Source: Mucilaginibacter cryoferens
GTDB lineage: Bacteria > Bacteroidota > Bacteroidia > Sphingobacteriales > Sphingobacteriaceae
NCBI RefSeq assembly: GCF_014205845.1
Contig: NZ_JACHCR010000022.1
Location: forward strand, 62,001 to 126,000
Reading direction: 5' to 3'
DNA length: 64,000 nucleotides
Part shown: positions 63,279 to 64,000 of the stretch, piece after piece
How positions within the stretch are numbered: the stretch's first letter is position 1
How the letters are laid out: every line of letters begins with the position of its first letter
Notes under the pieces: generated by a model
Databases searched by the model: none
What the model saw: the letters and a program-made list of their open reading frames with translations, nothing else
What the model was told of the DNA's origin: nothing
Program-made: the position numbers and the translations under genes

Positions 63279-63632
63279 TTAAATTCCCGAAAATATAGAT
63301 TGAGCAGGTTCGCCAATAAATGGTATCGGTTTTCTTTCGGCTTGTAAAGCACCGAGCAAGCCAAGTACCCACATAATAAAAAGGGCCACTCGTATAACCC
63401 AAAGTATGGTTAAACCAAACGATACTCCAGCCGAAAATAAAACAGCTCCCGCGGCATAAGAAACTACTATAGAGATGAGGTGAAATAGCAGGGTTTGCCT
63501 AAGCTGATAACTTGCCAGACCTGTTTTTTTATTTTGATAAAGCGCAAAATAAGCTATAAGCCAGCCTACGATAGTAAAATAGCTAACGATGCCCGCAATT
63601 TTGTTATCGTCTTGTGATGAAAAGTTGTCCAT
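63279..63632 (-). CDS. DUF4870-like small membrane protein
   Basis: Protein of 117 residues with three hydrophobic segments (about 13-31, 47-67, 70-96) and a pattern (N-K-I-A-G-I-V-S-Y-F-T ... R-Q-T-L-L-F-H-L-I) close to the DUF4870/Tic20-like family. Function unknown. It is convergent with ppk2. Confidence 0.78.
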   Translation of the reverse strand: MDNFSSQDDNKIAGIVSYFTIVGWLIAYFALYQNKKTGLASYQLRQTLLFHLISIVVSYAAGAVLFSAGVSFGLTILWVIRVALFIMWVLGLLGALQAERKPIPFIGEPAQSIFSGI

Positions 63633-63711
63633 GTGATGTAGGTGAATTTAACTGGTGAATAATTATTAAAGCTAACTATATTAATTGTCAAATGTTTGCC
63701 TCTGCATTCAA

Positions 63712-64000
63712 TTATTCCACGGTTATCTCATCGGCAAAAATATACGATTGATTTCCTTTATTCTCGTGCCAATCCGGAAGGGGGCCGTATTGTTTGGCTA
63801 TCAGTTTTATGTAGCGGGTGCGGATATTTAGGGGCGCTATAAACTCCTGTGTTTGAGGTTTGGCATCTTTAATATCTACTTTGGTATTAACGGTTGCTGC
63901 CAGTTTGTAGTTTTTGCCATCGTCAGATACCCAGTACTGCACGTATTTAGGGAAAACTATCCAGGCATTACTATCTTGTAGTGTGCCAATGCCTATCTGT
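63712..64000 (-). CDS. C-terminal part of a larger exported glycan-binding/hydrolase protein
   Basis: Only the C-terminus is in the window; the frame is open to base 64000. It reads through V-Q-Y-W-V-S-D-D-G-K-N-Y to Y-I-F-A-D-E-I-T-V-E, a discoidin-like (F5/8 type C) beta-sandwich end (I-G-T-L-Q-D-S-N-A-W-I-V-F-P). This resembles the tail of GH20 beta-hexosaminidases of Bacteroidota, but no catalytic domain is visible, so that call is open. Confidence 0.62.
   Translation of the reverse strand, partial: QIGIGTLQDSNAWIVFPKYVQYWVSDDGKNYKLAATVNTKVDIKDAKPQTQEFIAPLNIRTRYIKLIAKQYGPLPDWHENKGNQSYIFADEITVE

Overview
The window looks like chromosomal DNA of a Bacteroidota bacterium, most likely of the Sphingobacteriaceae (Mucilaginibacter/Pedobacter-like). 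The grounds are a FecR anti-sigma factor next to a SusC/SusD pair, DUF4974, DUF4199 and DUF4870 proteins, gliding-phylum style BatA and fasciclin proteins, a GH3-family adenylating enzyme, the near absence of Shine-Dalgarno sequences, and many C-rich palindromic intergenic repeats. No rRNA, tRNA, CRISPR array, prophage or plasmid function was seen. Every large gene reads through intact; only the first (FecR) and last (carbohydrate-binding C-terminus) genes are cut by the window edges.

Layout. 1-8.3 kb: glycan-uptake locus (FecR, STN-type SusC, SusD, GH92 alpha-mannosidase). 8.4-11.9 kb: membrane transport (TRIC-like channel, dicarboxylate symporter), an HD hydrolase and a YitT protein. 12-15 kb: a signalling operon of sensor kinase, single-domain response regulator and response regulator fused to a class III adenylate cyclase. 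15-23.7 kb: an AraC regulator divergent from a planctomycete-style cytochrome/DUF1549/LamG/DUF1553 protein, DUF1501 protein, Tat-exported beta-propeller and GH29 fucosidase. 23.9-29.2 kb: BatA-like protein, a dihydroorotase-like protein without metal ligands, an acidic unknown protein and two DUF4199 proteins. 29.7-36.7 kb (minus strand): RseP, Dxr, GH3-family enzyme, a membrane protein and two GT2 glycosyltransferases. 37-42 kb: M1 peptidase, a REP-associated transposase between inverted repeats, malate:quinone oxidoreductase. 42-50 kb: a lipoprotein and an arginine group (arginine decarboxylase, citrulline hydrolase, arginine deiminase, arginyl-tRNA synthetase) interrupted by a VapBC pair. 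50-64 kb: hydroxyacyl-CoA dehydrogenase, BioD/BioF, S24 regulator, MsrB, fasciclin, a three-part peptidase/propeller/barrel protein, penicillin-binding protein 1A, PPK2, and small membrane proteins.

The genes suggest a free-living degrader of mannose- and fucose-containing glycans with a periplasm-rich lifestyle. Arginine can apparently go to citrulline and then ornithine without carbamoyl phosphate, or to agmatine.

The most unusual signal lies between the genes. At least four intergenic gaps are filled by short-word repeats arranged as inverted pairs, running from the stop codon of one gene to the next gene boundary. Separate C-rich palindromes flank terminators and have entered coding sequence at the N-terminus of Dxr and the C-terminus of the GH3-family protein. 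A transposase of the REP-associated class sits between its own inverted repeat modules.
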